Of a stretch of DNA of 64,000 bases, positions 45,722-57,928 are shown one piece after another. The notes under the pieces are model-generated. The model saw only the letters and a list, made by a program, of their open reading frames with translations, searched no databases and was not told the origin of the DNA. This DNA comes from Strongylocentrotus purpuratus (lineage: Eukaryota > Echinodermata > Echinoidea > Camarodonta > Strongylocentrotidae). Both the position numbers and the translations under genes were made by a program. Position 1 is the first letter of the stretch; every line of letters starts with the position of its first letter. Location: contig NW_022145613.1 in NCBI RefSeq assembly GCF_000002235.5, positions 10,957,929-11,021,928 on the forward strand, read 5' to 3'.

Positions 45722-48700
45722 ATGACAATCCTTGACATCGTCGGGAGTGGATTCCGAAAATGCGGTCTCCAGTTGGTCCTGTTCTTCTACATTGCCGGGT
45801 TGACCATGCAGTTTCCCATTTGGCAAAACATGATCATCAACCGGCTCTGCCTGGAACGTTACAGGACGGACGTCTGTGACAACCTCTCCGAGAACCCTGA
45901 GGCAGAGTCCGACGTGCAGATGGTTTCCTCACGCCTTCTCACCCTTCAATCCATCTTCACCGATATCCCTGGAGCCATCGCGGCACTGTTGTTGGGCGCC
46001 CTCAGTGACACGATCGGCCGGAAGCGGGTGCTGATGTTCCCATGCTGCGGTTCGCTTCTCGTAAGTCTCTTCCTAGTGGTGCAGTCCATCGTCCCGGTCG
46101 TGTCCTTACCCTTGGTCATCATGAGCTGCTTCATTTTTGGCGTCGGCGGAGGGATACAGACCTTCATGACCACCGCTGTGAACATCATCACAGACAACAC
46201 TCCCGTGGAGAAGCGAGCAGTGCGTATAAGCCGCATCATGCCTTTCTTCGGTCTCGGGATGATCGTCGGCATGCTGTCCTCGGGAATCCTTCCTCAATTC
46301 CTTTCCATCACTCAAGTCTACCTCCTCTTCGCCGCATCCCAGTTCTTCGTCGTCGCCATCGTTTACCTCTTCATCGACGAAACTCTTCCAAAGGATGAGG
46401 CCGCATCGAGCAATGACGGCGTCGTCAAGGAGATCAAGGACAGGAAAAACAGCCGTCTGGGCGTCGTCATGGATTCGATCGAACTCGTCTGGAGTAGCCT
46501 TACATCAGGAATCCAAGTACTCACATCAAAAGAGAATCGCCAATTTCGAACAGTTCTTATAGTTGTGTTGGTTACAGGGATGATCGGTAATGCATCATCA
46601 ATGGGTGAGGATAATCCTATCTTTCCCATTATGCAAGAGTTAAAAAAACAACACCTAATTAATAGATGTCGACAGAATGTTTAGATAATATTACTTGATT
46701 GGAATATCTTTCTTCTGGGCTTTCATAAAAACTTATTAGAGGAAGCACGTCGTCAGTCCTCATGGCCATGCACAAAGAATATTGAATGGTAATGTTCATT
46801 TGTTAATAATGTGTCTATTATGCCAGAGACTCATTTTATACTTAATATTTCTAGAAATTAATAATGAATGAATACTATGCAAATTAACCTACGAGCTTTA
46901 TGATTTGACAACCGAATTTTCTTTATGTGCTTGTTTGCTTGTTTTGTATAAGAACGTCATGAACTTGACTTCTAAAAGTTTCCCTTTTTTGTCCCTGATA
47001 ATTGTATTCTTCCCGAATTCAGTTGAATTTAACCTGCTTCTCCTGTACACCAAACGAGCGCCCTTCGCGTGGTCGCCCAAGCTCTACGGTATCTTTTCGG
47101 CCTTCAAGAGCCTGATGGGCATCATCGGCCAGGCCGTCGGTACCGGGGTCGTCCTGGGTCTGCTTGGCGAGCGCTCTCTCAAGAAAGACTTCAGGCTGCT
47201 CCAGTACGGCTCAATATCTGCCATATTGGTCTGTCTTTTTACCGCTTATGCTACGTCTACAAAGCTCCTGATGTTTGGTAAGTGGCATACACTGTCTAGT
47301 CGTCCAGACGGAATTTGAATTTAAGAAATACCCTAGTGTGCGAATATAGCATCGCCGAGTGGCGATTTCGGCAGAGTTGCAGAACCAAATGCCTCCCCCT
47401 AAACAGAGTAAAAGAATCAGCTACACCTACGTTGAAAGTGTCAGTTATAGTCCAATGTGTTTTTCATTGTACTGAGATGCCGTAGGATGTTCTGTTGAGT
47501 AGAATGTCTTTCCTGATAGATACAATTCCTCAAAGGTAATTTCCAATAGCTCATCATCTCTTTTGATTGCATTTTTGCGGTCTTATACCTGTCTATGTTT
47601 CAAAATAAGATTTTCAATTAATAGGTTGTGTGGTGGCAATGTACTAAGTCTTGTTTTTTTTTCCTTCAAATGTTATTGTTGTATCTCCTAGCTGCCATAT
47701 TTGTCCTGATCGGAGCTCCGTCAAAGTCAGCGAATGGCTCCATAGTGTCTCGCCTGGTTAGCCCAAGTAAGAAAGGTAAGATTGACGGTTATCTTGAATG
47801 TTTGGTAATCTGTTACCCTCTTTTCATTTTAATCTCGTAAACACATTATGAATGTCACATTACTGTTCCTGAGACATTCTCGAGTCCACTGGGCCCTGTT
47901 GCACAACCCTTACCATTGATGGTAACTTTGGCATCAATGGTAAGTACCATGGAAACCTTGATTTTGATTGGCTGTTTAGCCCTGTTACCATGGTAGTTGC
48001 CATTGATGGCAAAGTTAACATCTATGGTAAGTTTTATGCGACGGGGCCAATGGAAAGCCATCTGAAGTCTAGTGTTTGGACGCTGCTTATTGATGAGAAG
48101 AGTATTATGTAACAGGCCTAGATATTGGGTTAAGTTGTTAAAAAAAAATGGTTGTTGGTGCTCTGGCGACAATAATGTTGCTCCATGCTTTGTTTATTAC
48201 TTCAAAGTCAGGGTTAGGGTTAAAATTTGGTTTTAGGTTAGATTTGGGGTTAGTGTTATGTTTAGTGTTTGGTCCAGAAATAAAGGTAGCAATGAATTGA
48301 TGGCGGACCAACTATGGCAGGAGCATACTGTCGTACGACCTCTAAGCCAACTTTGGTTGTGACATTGTGAGTCACCATGTTCCAGTGACAATTGCTCCGT
48401 GGTCAACAATTATCACCAAGTATTTTTAATTGGCCAGAAATTATTCCCAACCCTTACCCATCAAGATTTTCCTTCTGTATTGTCAAGGTGCATTTCTGTC
48501 ACTAGGGACATCCTTAAATTCCCTGACCACGCCCATCCTGGGTTATATCTACAGTGGTAATTATGTGTCTCTTATCTTCAGTAAAGACACGCCCTTGGCC
48601 CCGTTGCACAAAACCTACCATTGATAGTAACTTTGCCATCAATGATAACTACCATGGAAACCTTGATTTAGATTGGCTGTTGAGCCCTGTTACCATGGTA

Positions 48701-49863
48701 GTTGCCATATTGATGCCAAAGGTACCACCAATGATAAGTTTAATGCAACGGGGCCCTGGCTTCGCGTCTGGAATGTTTTCAGCACCTCAGGGCGGCTAGC
48801 CTAAATATATGGATACAAATGAATAATACTTTCATGCCCCTTGAGAATACCTTTGTGTAATAATATGTGCAGGATCATCACGATCATCATCATCACCTCC
48901 ATCGTCATTATCATCCTCATTACTATCATAACATATGGTAACCATTATTTTTTTCCCCTCTGCATCTTTTAAAGGTGCATTCATGGCACTAGGATCCTTC
49001 TTGAACACCTTGACCACGCCCATCTTGGGTGGTATATACAATGGTATATATGCCTCATCAGTTGATACACGCCCTGGTCTCGTGTTCGTCATTATGGCTG
49101 TGGTCCATGCCTTCGCCTTCTTTGCCGTCAGGTCAGTATGAACAACTGATGCAAACAAGGGCGTAGCCAGGATTTTTTAAGGGGAGGTGTATTTTTGAAC
49201 ACCCCAAACAAACCCCCTCCCCCTCGCTACGCCAATGCATGTGAACATTATTTTTCGGGCAATTGGAAATTATTCTGATACTTTGATGGTTGTCTGTATT
49301 ACATATATTTTATTTTACTTATTGTGTTTATCGGTATATTTTAATTTTGATTGTGATAATGACGATGATGATAATAATACCAAGCTACTAATAATCATAA
49401 TTATTGTTTCTTGTTGTAGTTTTTATATGATTTTTATTTGATTCATTTACCAACAGCAATACATTTCATACAATGATTTTACATATACAAGAAGAGAAAC
49501 TATTGGTTGGTAAAAGGGGCCAGATAACAGCACATGTGCTAGTCGAGCCTAACCCCTTAAACAGCTAAACAAAGCATTTTAGTATAAATCAGTTTAGAAA
49601 ACGTAACAAAACAAAAATAATGAATTTACTATTCCAATCGATACTTAAAAAAACAAGAATACTCAACAAAATTTCATCAAAAGTCTTCTCATCGAAAGTC
49701 TTCTTCTTATTATTCTACTTCTCCTTCTCCTTATTATCATTATAATTATTATTATTATTATTATAATTATCATCATCATGTTATCATGTTTGTATTTCTT
49801 TCATTCAGATATGCGCTTACAAAGACACCAGATTCCAATTCGATCGGCGAGAAAACAAATTAG
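45722..49863 (+). CDS. SLC46-type (proton-coupled folate transporter family) MFS transporter
   Basis: Five coding exons: 45722-46604, 47023-47277, 47692-47775, 48975-49131 and 49809-49863 (TAG at 49861), with AG/GT boundaries and matching phases (1,1,1,2). They give 1,434 nt or 477 residues, the usual size for SLC46. The first exon has an acceptor (TATTATAG) two bases before ATG, so a non-coding exon lies upstream. Features: a first membrane segment LQLVLFFYIAGLTMQF, a Cys- and Asn-containing extracellular loop (CLERY...CDNLSEN), the MFS motif A-like GALSDTIGRKRVL, and about twelve hydrophobic segments; exon 2 gives the Lys/Arg-rich linker into TM8-9. The family moves folates, thiamine-like or muropeptide-type solutes across plasma or lysosomal membranes. 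The substrate here cannot be told from sequence. Confidence 0.92.
47891..48048. mobile_element. Palindromic MITE, copy 1 (GGGCCCYGTTGCAC ends)
   Basis: GGGCCCTGTTGCACAACCCTTACCATTGATGG at the left is mirrored by CCATCAATGG..TAAG...ATGCGACGGGGCC motifs at the right. Inner repeats CCATTGATGG and TACCATGG make the unit a multi-stem palindrome. Lies in transporter intron 3. A second copy is at 48,597. Confidence 0.8.
48488..48800 (+). pseudogene. Relic duplicate of transporter exon 4, disrupted by a MITE
   Basis: From 48,488 the sequence parallels true exon 4 (48,975): an AAG acceptor, then GAFLSLGTSLNSLTTPILG against GAFMALGSFLNTLTTPILG, and TATATCTACAGTGG against TATATACAATGG. After ACACGCCC (48,587-48,594) the palindromic MITE at 48,597-48,755 intervenes, and exon-like sequence resumes with TGGCTTCGCGTCTGG. 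No donor is left in place. It was probably a second, possibly alternative, exon that was later broken. Confidence 0.75.
48597..48755. mobile_element. Palindromic MITE, copy 2, inserted in the relic exon
   Basis: GGCCCCGTTGCACAAAACCTACC at the left and AAGTTTAATGCAACGGGGCC at the right are inverted. It is about 85% similar by eye to copy 1, including GGAAACCTTGATTT-GATTGGCTGTT and CCCTGTTACCATGGTAGTTGCCAT. A clean target duplication was not identified. Confidence 0.8.
49150..49235. mobile_element. Very short hAT-like MITE (GGGCGTAGCCAGG ends)
   Basis: AAGGGCGTAGCCAGGATTTTTTAAGGGG and CCCCCTCGCTACGCCAATG face each other across about 80 bp in transporter intron 4. Ends of the CAGGGGCGTAGCCAGG type are common in hAT MITEs. 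Only terminal sequence remains. Confidence 0.5.
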
Positions 49864-50542
49864 CAAAACCAGTTGCACCAATGTTCCTCCACAAATGGAC
49901 TTACTAATCCAGTGTTGCATTAAGTAGGCCACTTTCGTAATGTAACCAAATTCATAAGTGTCTTGATACGAATTATTTCATTCACCTAGAACGAAAAATT
50001 GTATTTCGATTGTCAGATTGCAAATTCGATATATTAGGTGCCGTTGGGTAGGGCGAGCCAAAATGTTTGTCCTACATAGCAACCACTAGCAACAACAACT
50101 AATTTATGTTATTTATATTCTATTTAGACTATTGGGATACTATTTTGTTCGTAACAGGTGAATGAAATAATTCGTATCGAGACACTTCACAAAGGCATAT
50201 GCATAAATTTGGTTACAGTACGAAAATGGCCAATTCACGATCGAACTCAATCGACCCGCCTTCATGAATTATTCATAGATCTCTGTGACTGGGACTGAAA
50301 GGTTTGAAAATGAATATGAGATGCATCCGTTCTAAACCGGGGATTTTAGCCTCTTTTTAAGAGCACAGTTTTTATTCATGATTTTTCAGTTTTATATTTG
50401 GGAGGGGGGTGGGTGGAGGCAATGATTGCTTCCGGGCCAACAATATATTCATATTTGATATGCCGAAGTCGCCAACTTTCAGTCGATTTGAATACTAATC
50501 ATGCTTCAAAATGTACCTTTTCATAATCTTCTTCGACTAGTT

Positions 50543-50598
<56 letters not shown>

Positions 50599-51820
50599 TG
50601 TATAAATACATTTTAATAGACCTATAACTTTGTATTTTGTTCGCGTAACTCAATTTTTCATTCCTTGTAACGTTTTATAAAGTTTTGACGGTACACATTA
50701 TGACGATTATTAACGAAAAAAAAAATCAGCTTTTATATGAAAATAAGTTGCTTTATTCAGATTATATTACATGTTATATATTATGAAGAAGTAAAACCAA
50801 AACCTTTAACATTCCATTCAAACCTTGTTTTTGCGTTCATTGTCTGAGTGTTTGTTTTCTTTCATTTTTCGTTTGTATATTTTGTATTGTGCTGTAAAAT
50901 GTTATGACCTGCCATGAGTCTGGAATGGAACCACGGTCCTTGTAAGTATATATTACAATTTCTTTTTAAAGAAGGAATTGATGAAAAAAACTTCAGCAAA
51001 TGTAATGAACCATAATAAACACAAATCCACGCAGCGTTGTCTTGGGTGCAAATATTTATTAGATTTTTCTATTCTCTCCTCAATCACAATTTTACATTAA
51101 AGACAAAATGTGCAGCATCTGTATATTAGTACTAAATTCTTCGTTAATGTGTAGTCAATATCATCAAATAATCTATGTAAGTGATTCTGTTTATAATTAT
51201 ATTCCATCACCATATTCCATCATATTTCAACACGTGTCATATCGGATTATAATCCTTAGCCCACATCTGCCCCGGTATTCACAACATGTCATAAATAGTA
51301 TTTGTATTACTATAATACAATAGTCGTATCTTTATCTGCAAGATACGACTGTATCAGCTGTGAAATACCTTATATCTTGGGACAAAGTTGTCCTTTTTAA
51401 ATAAATAAGTAAACATCGTCATTGACTAAGATATCTTACAACTAAAAAGAGCTATAGTCCTATATAACTATGTACAAATACATACTTTTATGATTGTGTA
51501 GCACGATACGTGACGATATTAAAGAAACCATACATTACATTGTATATTTACAAGAGATTGTTTACAATATTACGATATTTCATAATATTTATAGTGACAA
51601 ATTAGAACCTACACGTATTCCGGCATATATTTTCATTTAAAGAAAAGCCTTACATCGCACCGTTTTCTATTCAGAATGTTGGAAAAACGTTGAAGAATTT
51701 CAAGAAAAACGATCATCTTGCATTCTATTGCATTACGTGTGCTTGCCTCACAAGATATCATGTCGAAAATTGTCTAGAAATACACTTTCCTATTTCATTT
51801 AATTCTGATGGTCTATTAAT
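49864..51820. other. 3' flank of the transporter gene
   Basis: Probably contains the 3' UTR; AATAAA-type signals occur at about 51,015. A partial inverted pair (TACGAATTATTTCATTCACC at about 49,969 and GGTGAATGAAATAATTCGTA at about 50,157) indicates a further MITE of about 210-300 bp. A (TA)n tract is at 50,551-50,597. No other coding exon seen. Confidence 0.5.
49925..50240. mobile_element. Inverted-repeat MITE downstream of the transporter
   Basis: GGCCACTTTCGTAATGTAACCAAATT...GTGTCTTGATACGAATTATTTCATTCACCT at 49,927-49,988 is repeated inverted at about 50,156-50,232 (AGGTGAATGAAATAATTCGTATCGAGACAC...AATTTGGTTACAGTACGAAAATGGCC). The interior is about 170 bp. Confidence 0.8.
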
Positions 51821-51825
51821 TACTT

Positions 51826-54800
51826 CAGTGGCGGATCCAGGGGTGGGCCGAAACGGCCGCGGCCCCCCCCCCCCCTATTGGCGGCGCAAAAAAATTGAGA
51901 AGGAAAAAAGAGGGGGGGGGGGGGAATGGGGGAAAAAAAGAAGAAGATAAAAGAAAAGAGAACAAAAAAGTAAAGAAAAGAGAGAGAGTTCAAAAAAGAG
52001 GAAAGAAAAAGAAGAGAGGAGCCGGGGAGAAAGAAAGACAACGAAATGGCACTAAAAATTAGTGACAGTAACGACGAATAAGGGAAAGACAAGGGGAAGG
52101 GGGGGGGTGCGTAAAGGCGGATGCATTGAGGGGAGGGGGGAGGGGTGACTGGCCGTATTCTTATTTTTAGGTTATGCGAAATTGAGTCTAAATTATGCTT
52201 CTTTTCAAAAAAATCTTAGCATGCTTGTTTATGTTAAGCCGGAGTGCATGAAAAGGTTAGTGTAGAAACACTTCTGAAAAGGCCGCGCCCAGCCCCTCCA
52301 AAGAACGGCAGAATGGTAATCCATAAATAATGGATTATTATGGGGTCATTCTTGATGGCTTGGGAGTCGTTAAAAGGAGGGGGCCGGCCCTACTAAAATG
52401 ATAGTGACGGTAACGATGGATAAGGGAATAAGGAGGAAGGGATGCACATGCAGGCGCGTACGCAGGGGGGGGGGGGGTCGAACCCCCCTCAAATTTTTGT
52501 CAAGTTGTCAAGTTGGTCCTGATGTGTATAATGCGTAGACCAGGGGTTCTCAAACTTTTTCTTTGACGGTCCAGAAGCGATTTCTATGAAAGCTGTAAGG
52601 TCCGAAATGACACTTGTATACTGAAGATGATGAGGCTTGTTTTGGTCTATATCTGATCCAAGGAGAATTGTTACAGTTTAAAAAAAAACAGAACCGCCAG
52701 TGCTTCCACTCGTTTAAATAGAGTTTCCCGAAAAATAACATCCAATATCCTGGAATTTGAAGAAATTTTCTTAAAACTTTCAAAATGCCTCTTACGTGGA
52801 TTTCTTATTTGGATGAATCGCTATGGCGTTTTAATATATATTAATTATTGAGTGGGCTTATTTTGCTTTCTAATGGATCCATACAACATGGCAGAGCTTG
52901 AGGGGCCTGGCAGAGCCTTTTCAAGAGAGAAATTGTCTTTAGGAGAAAAAAAGAGGTTATTTCTAAAATGAAATGAAAGTGTTATTGACTTTCAAGAAAG
53001 AAAATTGTCTATAAGAGAAGAAGAGAGGTTATTTCATTTTTTCTCTCGAAATAAACTCTCTTTCTCTCTTATAGACAATTTTATGAGATGGAATCTTCAA
53101 TCTGAAGCCTTTTTGTGCTCTTTGAAAATGGCACACTGAATGGGGGCAGTGCAATTTAAATTCCAAGGGATGGATTAGAGTTTTTTTATCGCTCTTGAAA
53201 GTCAAATAGCCCTTTCATTTCAGAAATAAGGCTCTCTTTCTCTCTTATAGACAATTTTATGAGATGGAATCTTCAATCTGAAGCCTTTTTGTTCTCTTTG
53301 AAAATAGGACACTGAATGGGGGCAGTGCAATTTAAATTTCAAGGGATGGATTAGAGTTTTTGTCGCTCTTGAAAGTCAAATATCCCTTTCATTTCATTTT
53401 AGAAATAAACTCTAATACATTCCTTGATATTTAAATTGCGCTGCCCCTATTGTGTCCTCTTTTTAAAGAGCACAACAGAGCCCTCAGATTAGGCAGCAAG
53501 TAGCAAAACAAACCCGTAACACTGGACACAACATTCAATGGGATGATGCCCATATCATTGAGTTTGAAACGCACTTCTGGTCAAGAATGGTAGAAGAAGC
53601 ATCTGCATAAAAAGGATGAATCCTTCACTGAATAGGGATTCTTGCTATATACTTTTACCTTTGTGTAAATAATAAAAGGTCCACGGGCGTGGTTGGTAGA
53701 AGCTTAAACATAAAACTCTCTCCCTTTGTCGGGAGTCTTTAATAATAAAAGGGATAAATCCTTCACTGAATAGGGATTCTTGCTATATGTTACCTTTCTT
53801 CGCTCCAGTGATCTCGAGGCAGCAGACAGCAAGAAATTGTGTAAATAATTTGCTGTTGCCGGGAGTCTTGCATGAGGCGGAGCCCCAGGAAGTTCTTGAA
53901 CTTTAAACAAATTTAGGAAATTCCAAATAGTCGTCATGAGCGATAGAAATTGTAATTTCCTCCTTGAGAGTCACATAACCCCTTTCATTTCATTTTAGAA
54001 TTTAACCTCTCTTTCTTTCTTAAAGACAATTTCATATAACTTTTTTCGTATTGTTGTACTTTCGTGCGCAGACTACTTAAGCACATGTTGAGCCAACTCA
54101 GTCGGAAATGTAATATGTAGGCCTAAGTGTAAAGTTAAGTTTCATGTTCTTCCTTTTTTTCTTTCTTTCTTTCTTTCTCTCCCTCTCTCTGTCTCTCTCC
54201 TTTTCCTCTATCTTTTAAAAAAAAAACATTATTCTTTCTTTTCTTCTCATTTTTCTGTGTGTGACATGCGTTACGCGTACGTCTATCAATGTCTTAATAT
54301 GGTAGATTTACATTTTGATGTTTCCCTTTGTAGGTGCACCTTATATTCCAGAAAGTGCCCTATTTTGATGGTGCCCCCCCATGTATTGATCTTGATAAAA
54401 AATAACTTTCTCATTAATTCTATTTCCAATATATCTAATACTTGCACTAATCTCCAATATTAAAAAAAAATCGTCTACTTTCTCTCAAGACAACATTATA
54501 TAAAGGATTCATTAATGCAAGGCTATCTCGCGAGTAATCTCTCAATTTCTAACTTCCTGCATTCCTCATCTCCCAGTCTCCCTTGCTTTAATATTCCTCG
54601 TTACTTCCTTCCAATTGAACTCCAACTTAATTGATGTTATACACTGTATCTATTCTTCAACTACAGGTAGATGCAAATGTTACTCAAAATCCATTATATA
54701 AATCACACTCAGGATACAGCCAACTGACGAGAATTGCTTCAATCTATATTTTACATGTATCATTATGGTTTTACAATGGCTATGGTGATGAGTTGTCTAG

Positions 54801-56582
54801 GTAACATGTTGATGTGTTTGTTAAAATGTATTAACATGGTGCACCTTCTTGGTTGGGTATGTATTAACGTAAGTTCGTGCCTTTACATATCACAGTAGAA
54901 ATCAATGTTTTATATTTGATGCAGAATTATATTAATATTTGGAGATTAGAAACACAAACAGTTTCCATAACCGTTCAAGTGTTTCAAGAAAAAGTTAAGC
55001 AAACTTTCTCCTGGATGTAAATTCACACTAGCGTATAGCACTAGCGAGCTCTTCGATCTAGGCTAGACTCTTCGCGAGCGGTTTCATTGGAATTTTAAGC
55101 GGTTTCATTGGAATGAATCGAGAAATTCCCCTCGTAAATAAAAAATACGCCGGCCGGCCGGCCATACGTAAATGGCAGTGACGGTAACGACGGATTAAGA
55201 GGAAGGGGTGCATACGTGAACTACAAGCGTATTGGGATGATCATACTATCATTTTAGAGTGTGCAATCTGGGTCGGAATCCAGCACAATATATTTATAAA
55301 AAAGAAGTTCACATAAAAGCACTCATGATAAAGCCGCGCCCGGCCCCTACAACATCATTTTGGATTTTCAGATGATGGGTCGGGTGGCAGGGGTAGGGGG
55401 CAAAGTTCGCCCCACTCTTTAAGTACCCCCCCCCCCCCAAGGGCCACTTTTACTTTGTAAAGAAGTGCCCCTTTCCCTTTTTAACTCGGATAAGCACACA
55501 TTTCATCAACACATGTGCCCCCTTTCCTATCTGATAAGGGCTATTTAGAAAAATGAGGCCCTTCATAAATAAAAAGTGTCCCTTTTCATCTCTGGTAAAT
55601 GACCATTTTCATATATGAGAAGTTAATTCTTTTTACTTCAGTGCGCTCTTCACCTCCGATAATTGCCCCTATTCAAATATGAGAGATGCTCGTTTTACTT
55701 TGAAAAGTACCCCTTCCCCTCCTGATAAGTACTATTTTCATCTATGATGGGTGCCCATTTTCACCTTTGCTAACTGCCCTTTTATTTTGAATCGTGCCCC
55801 TTTTCCTTTCTAATAAGGGACCTATCTCCTTTTCATAAATGCCCCTTTTCACCTCTGATAAATCAATTTCTGATGGATGCCCCTTTTCCGTCAACAAATG
55901 CCCATTTCCCATACTCATAAGTGCCCTATCTCATTTCTGGTGAGTGCCTCCTTTCAGGTGTAAGAAGTGCCCCGTTTGAACCTTTGATAATTACTCTTTG
56001 TACCTTGACACATGCTCCTTTTCTTTTCTAATAAGTGTCTTTATCCCTTTCGCACGTAGGCACGGGGGGGGGGGGGGCACGTGCCCCTAACCTGCTCATC
56101 ATTAGTCTTGCACTTAATTTAAAGCGACTAAGAGTAATTTCCCCTAAAAAGGTCGCTCGCTCGCTCGCATTTATAGATGATACAATATGTCACTTTAAAA
56201 CAAATGTTTTTTCAGTCTTCCGTGATGCTTATAACCCCATCATGATTTGTTTTTTTCCTCTTTATAAGATGTAATTTTTCACTCTGCGACCTCACAGATC
56301 TTACATTTTTTCTCGCTCGCTTTGCTCGCTCGTAAATAAATATTCAGACAATCACACCCAGCCGAAAGTGTGATGCTTAAGCAATATCTTGTATGATATA
56401 TAAAGAAAAAACAAATATTGAAATCGTCCCTGATAATGGCATCACAATGAAAAAATGTATATTTTCGCTTTGAGATTTCGCTTTGTAGGTGCCCTTTTTT
56501 GTTGGTGCTTTCCACTTTGGAAATAGCTCCGCCGCCCCTGCTTACGCATTAGCGCCAGCGTTACTTTCACGCTTGCGTGCAC

Positions 56583-56616
<34 letters not shown>

Positions 56617-57257
56617 GGGGGGGTTCCTCTCTAGCTCTGAAGCTGATTTTTTTTTTTACCTGGATTCGTGCGATTCGGTTAATACTTTTAGAGGGAGTCT
56701 GAGGGGTGATGTGCCCCCCTCTGAAGCTGACATTTTTTTGGATTTTTGAAACAGGATTCGTGCGTTTTGGTTAATACTTTTTTGGGGAGTCTGATTTGAT
56801 TTCAAAACACCTGCAGTTAATGCGGGATGGGGTTGCAGCCTCTCTTTCCAATAAAATTTAAAAATTACCAATATGCATTTGTTATATCTTATCTCGTATA
56901 TTTTGGTGACAATTAACACTTTTCACAACATACATAAGCTCAAATTTCCGCTCACTCGCCAAATTATTAAACCAGGAAATAGATATTGGGGCAAGAGGCT
57001 TCAGCCCCCACTGATGGAAATGTCAAAAAAATTGCGCGCGAGCATAACTTGAAAACGGGGAATGTTGATATCGGACAAGAGATGTGACGTGAGCATGTCC
57101 CCTTTCCAAAATAATTGTGCCCGCTTGTAGGTACCAGTACACTATTAAAGTACAGTGCTTCTAATATGACCTTGTCAGTATTGGTAAGTTTAAATAACGG
57201 TCTGCGCGAATTTCGAATTTCCGGCCCCCCTATTGGAAAATCCTGGATCCGCGCCTG
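51826..57257. mobile_element. Large non-autonomous DNA element, copy B (5,432 bp)
   Basis: Same ends as copy A (CAGTGGCGGATCCAGG / CCTGGATCCGCGCCTG) with a different perfect target duplication TACTT (51821-51825, 57258-57262). Orientation is the same as copy A. Differences from A: no SINE at 54,529, a 48-bp hairpin deletion near 53,032, a longer G-rich stretch near 52,090, a longer (GT)n at 56,586-56,614 and scattered substitutions of roughly 1-2% by eye. The ORFs seen in it also occur in A and lack recognisable domains. Confidence 0.9.
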
Positions 57258-57928
57258 TACTTGGTGATTATTTCTTATTTATCTTGCTGCTAATCCCTAT
57301 ATACGTTTTCCCATTTCATGTAAGATAAATATTATTAGGCCTTTACGCAAAGCTGATGGGGGTATTCACAAGCAATCGTGTCTAAATGTGTACATTTTTG
57401 TAAATACCCGGTAAGTGTATTTTAGTGCACTATGGATCATACAGAGAACGCTGAATTGTAGTTTTTGTTCTTCTATAACATTATCACCGATTACGACCCC
57501 AGCAATACTAGGTTTTTGACATTGGAACTTTTTGTAAATTTTGCAGCTTAAAATACCTACAGTGCATTCAAACGCTTTTCTATTTACATCTTTTTTTCAT
57601 GTAAAGTGAAATCTTAGATGCATTTTAATGTCACCAAAAGGAACTTTTGTCCAGAAATCATGCAGGAAATATTGAAACAGAACGAAATTGGCCTAAAAAG
57701 AATCCAGGCCAAGGGATGGGCTCTATCCCCCAAAACTCTCTTCGGTATCTACAATCAAAGTAAATCGACGCTCAAAATAATAATATAAACCATCACTTTG
57801 GAGTGGATTCCACTATTATTCGGAGCAGAGTCTACTCCTAAACAAAGTATGACTCCTAAAAGAGTGAATTTCCACTCTTCTGCGTTAAAAGAGTGAATTT
57901 CCACTCTTCTGCGTTAAAAGACTAGGAG
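57258..57928. other. Spacer between element B and the GPCR gene
   Basis: Mostly unique AT-rich DNA, likely including the GPCR 3' UTR. A 29-bp unit AGAGTGAATTTCCACTCTTC...GCGTTAAA is duplicated in tandem at about 57,860-57,918, and a related GGAGTGGATTCCACT lies at 57,800. Confidence 0.55.

Noticed and set aside
46042..46398. Alternative-frame and antisense ORFs over the transporter first exon
   Set aside because: They are shadows of the long GC-rich coding exon; only the SLC46 frame has membrane segments and MFS motifs.
31928..57257. Segmental duplication as the source of the two 5.5-kb repeats
   Set aside because: Flanks are unrelated and each copy has its own 5-bp target duplication and terminal inverted repeats, so transposition explains them better.
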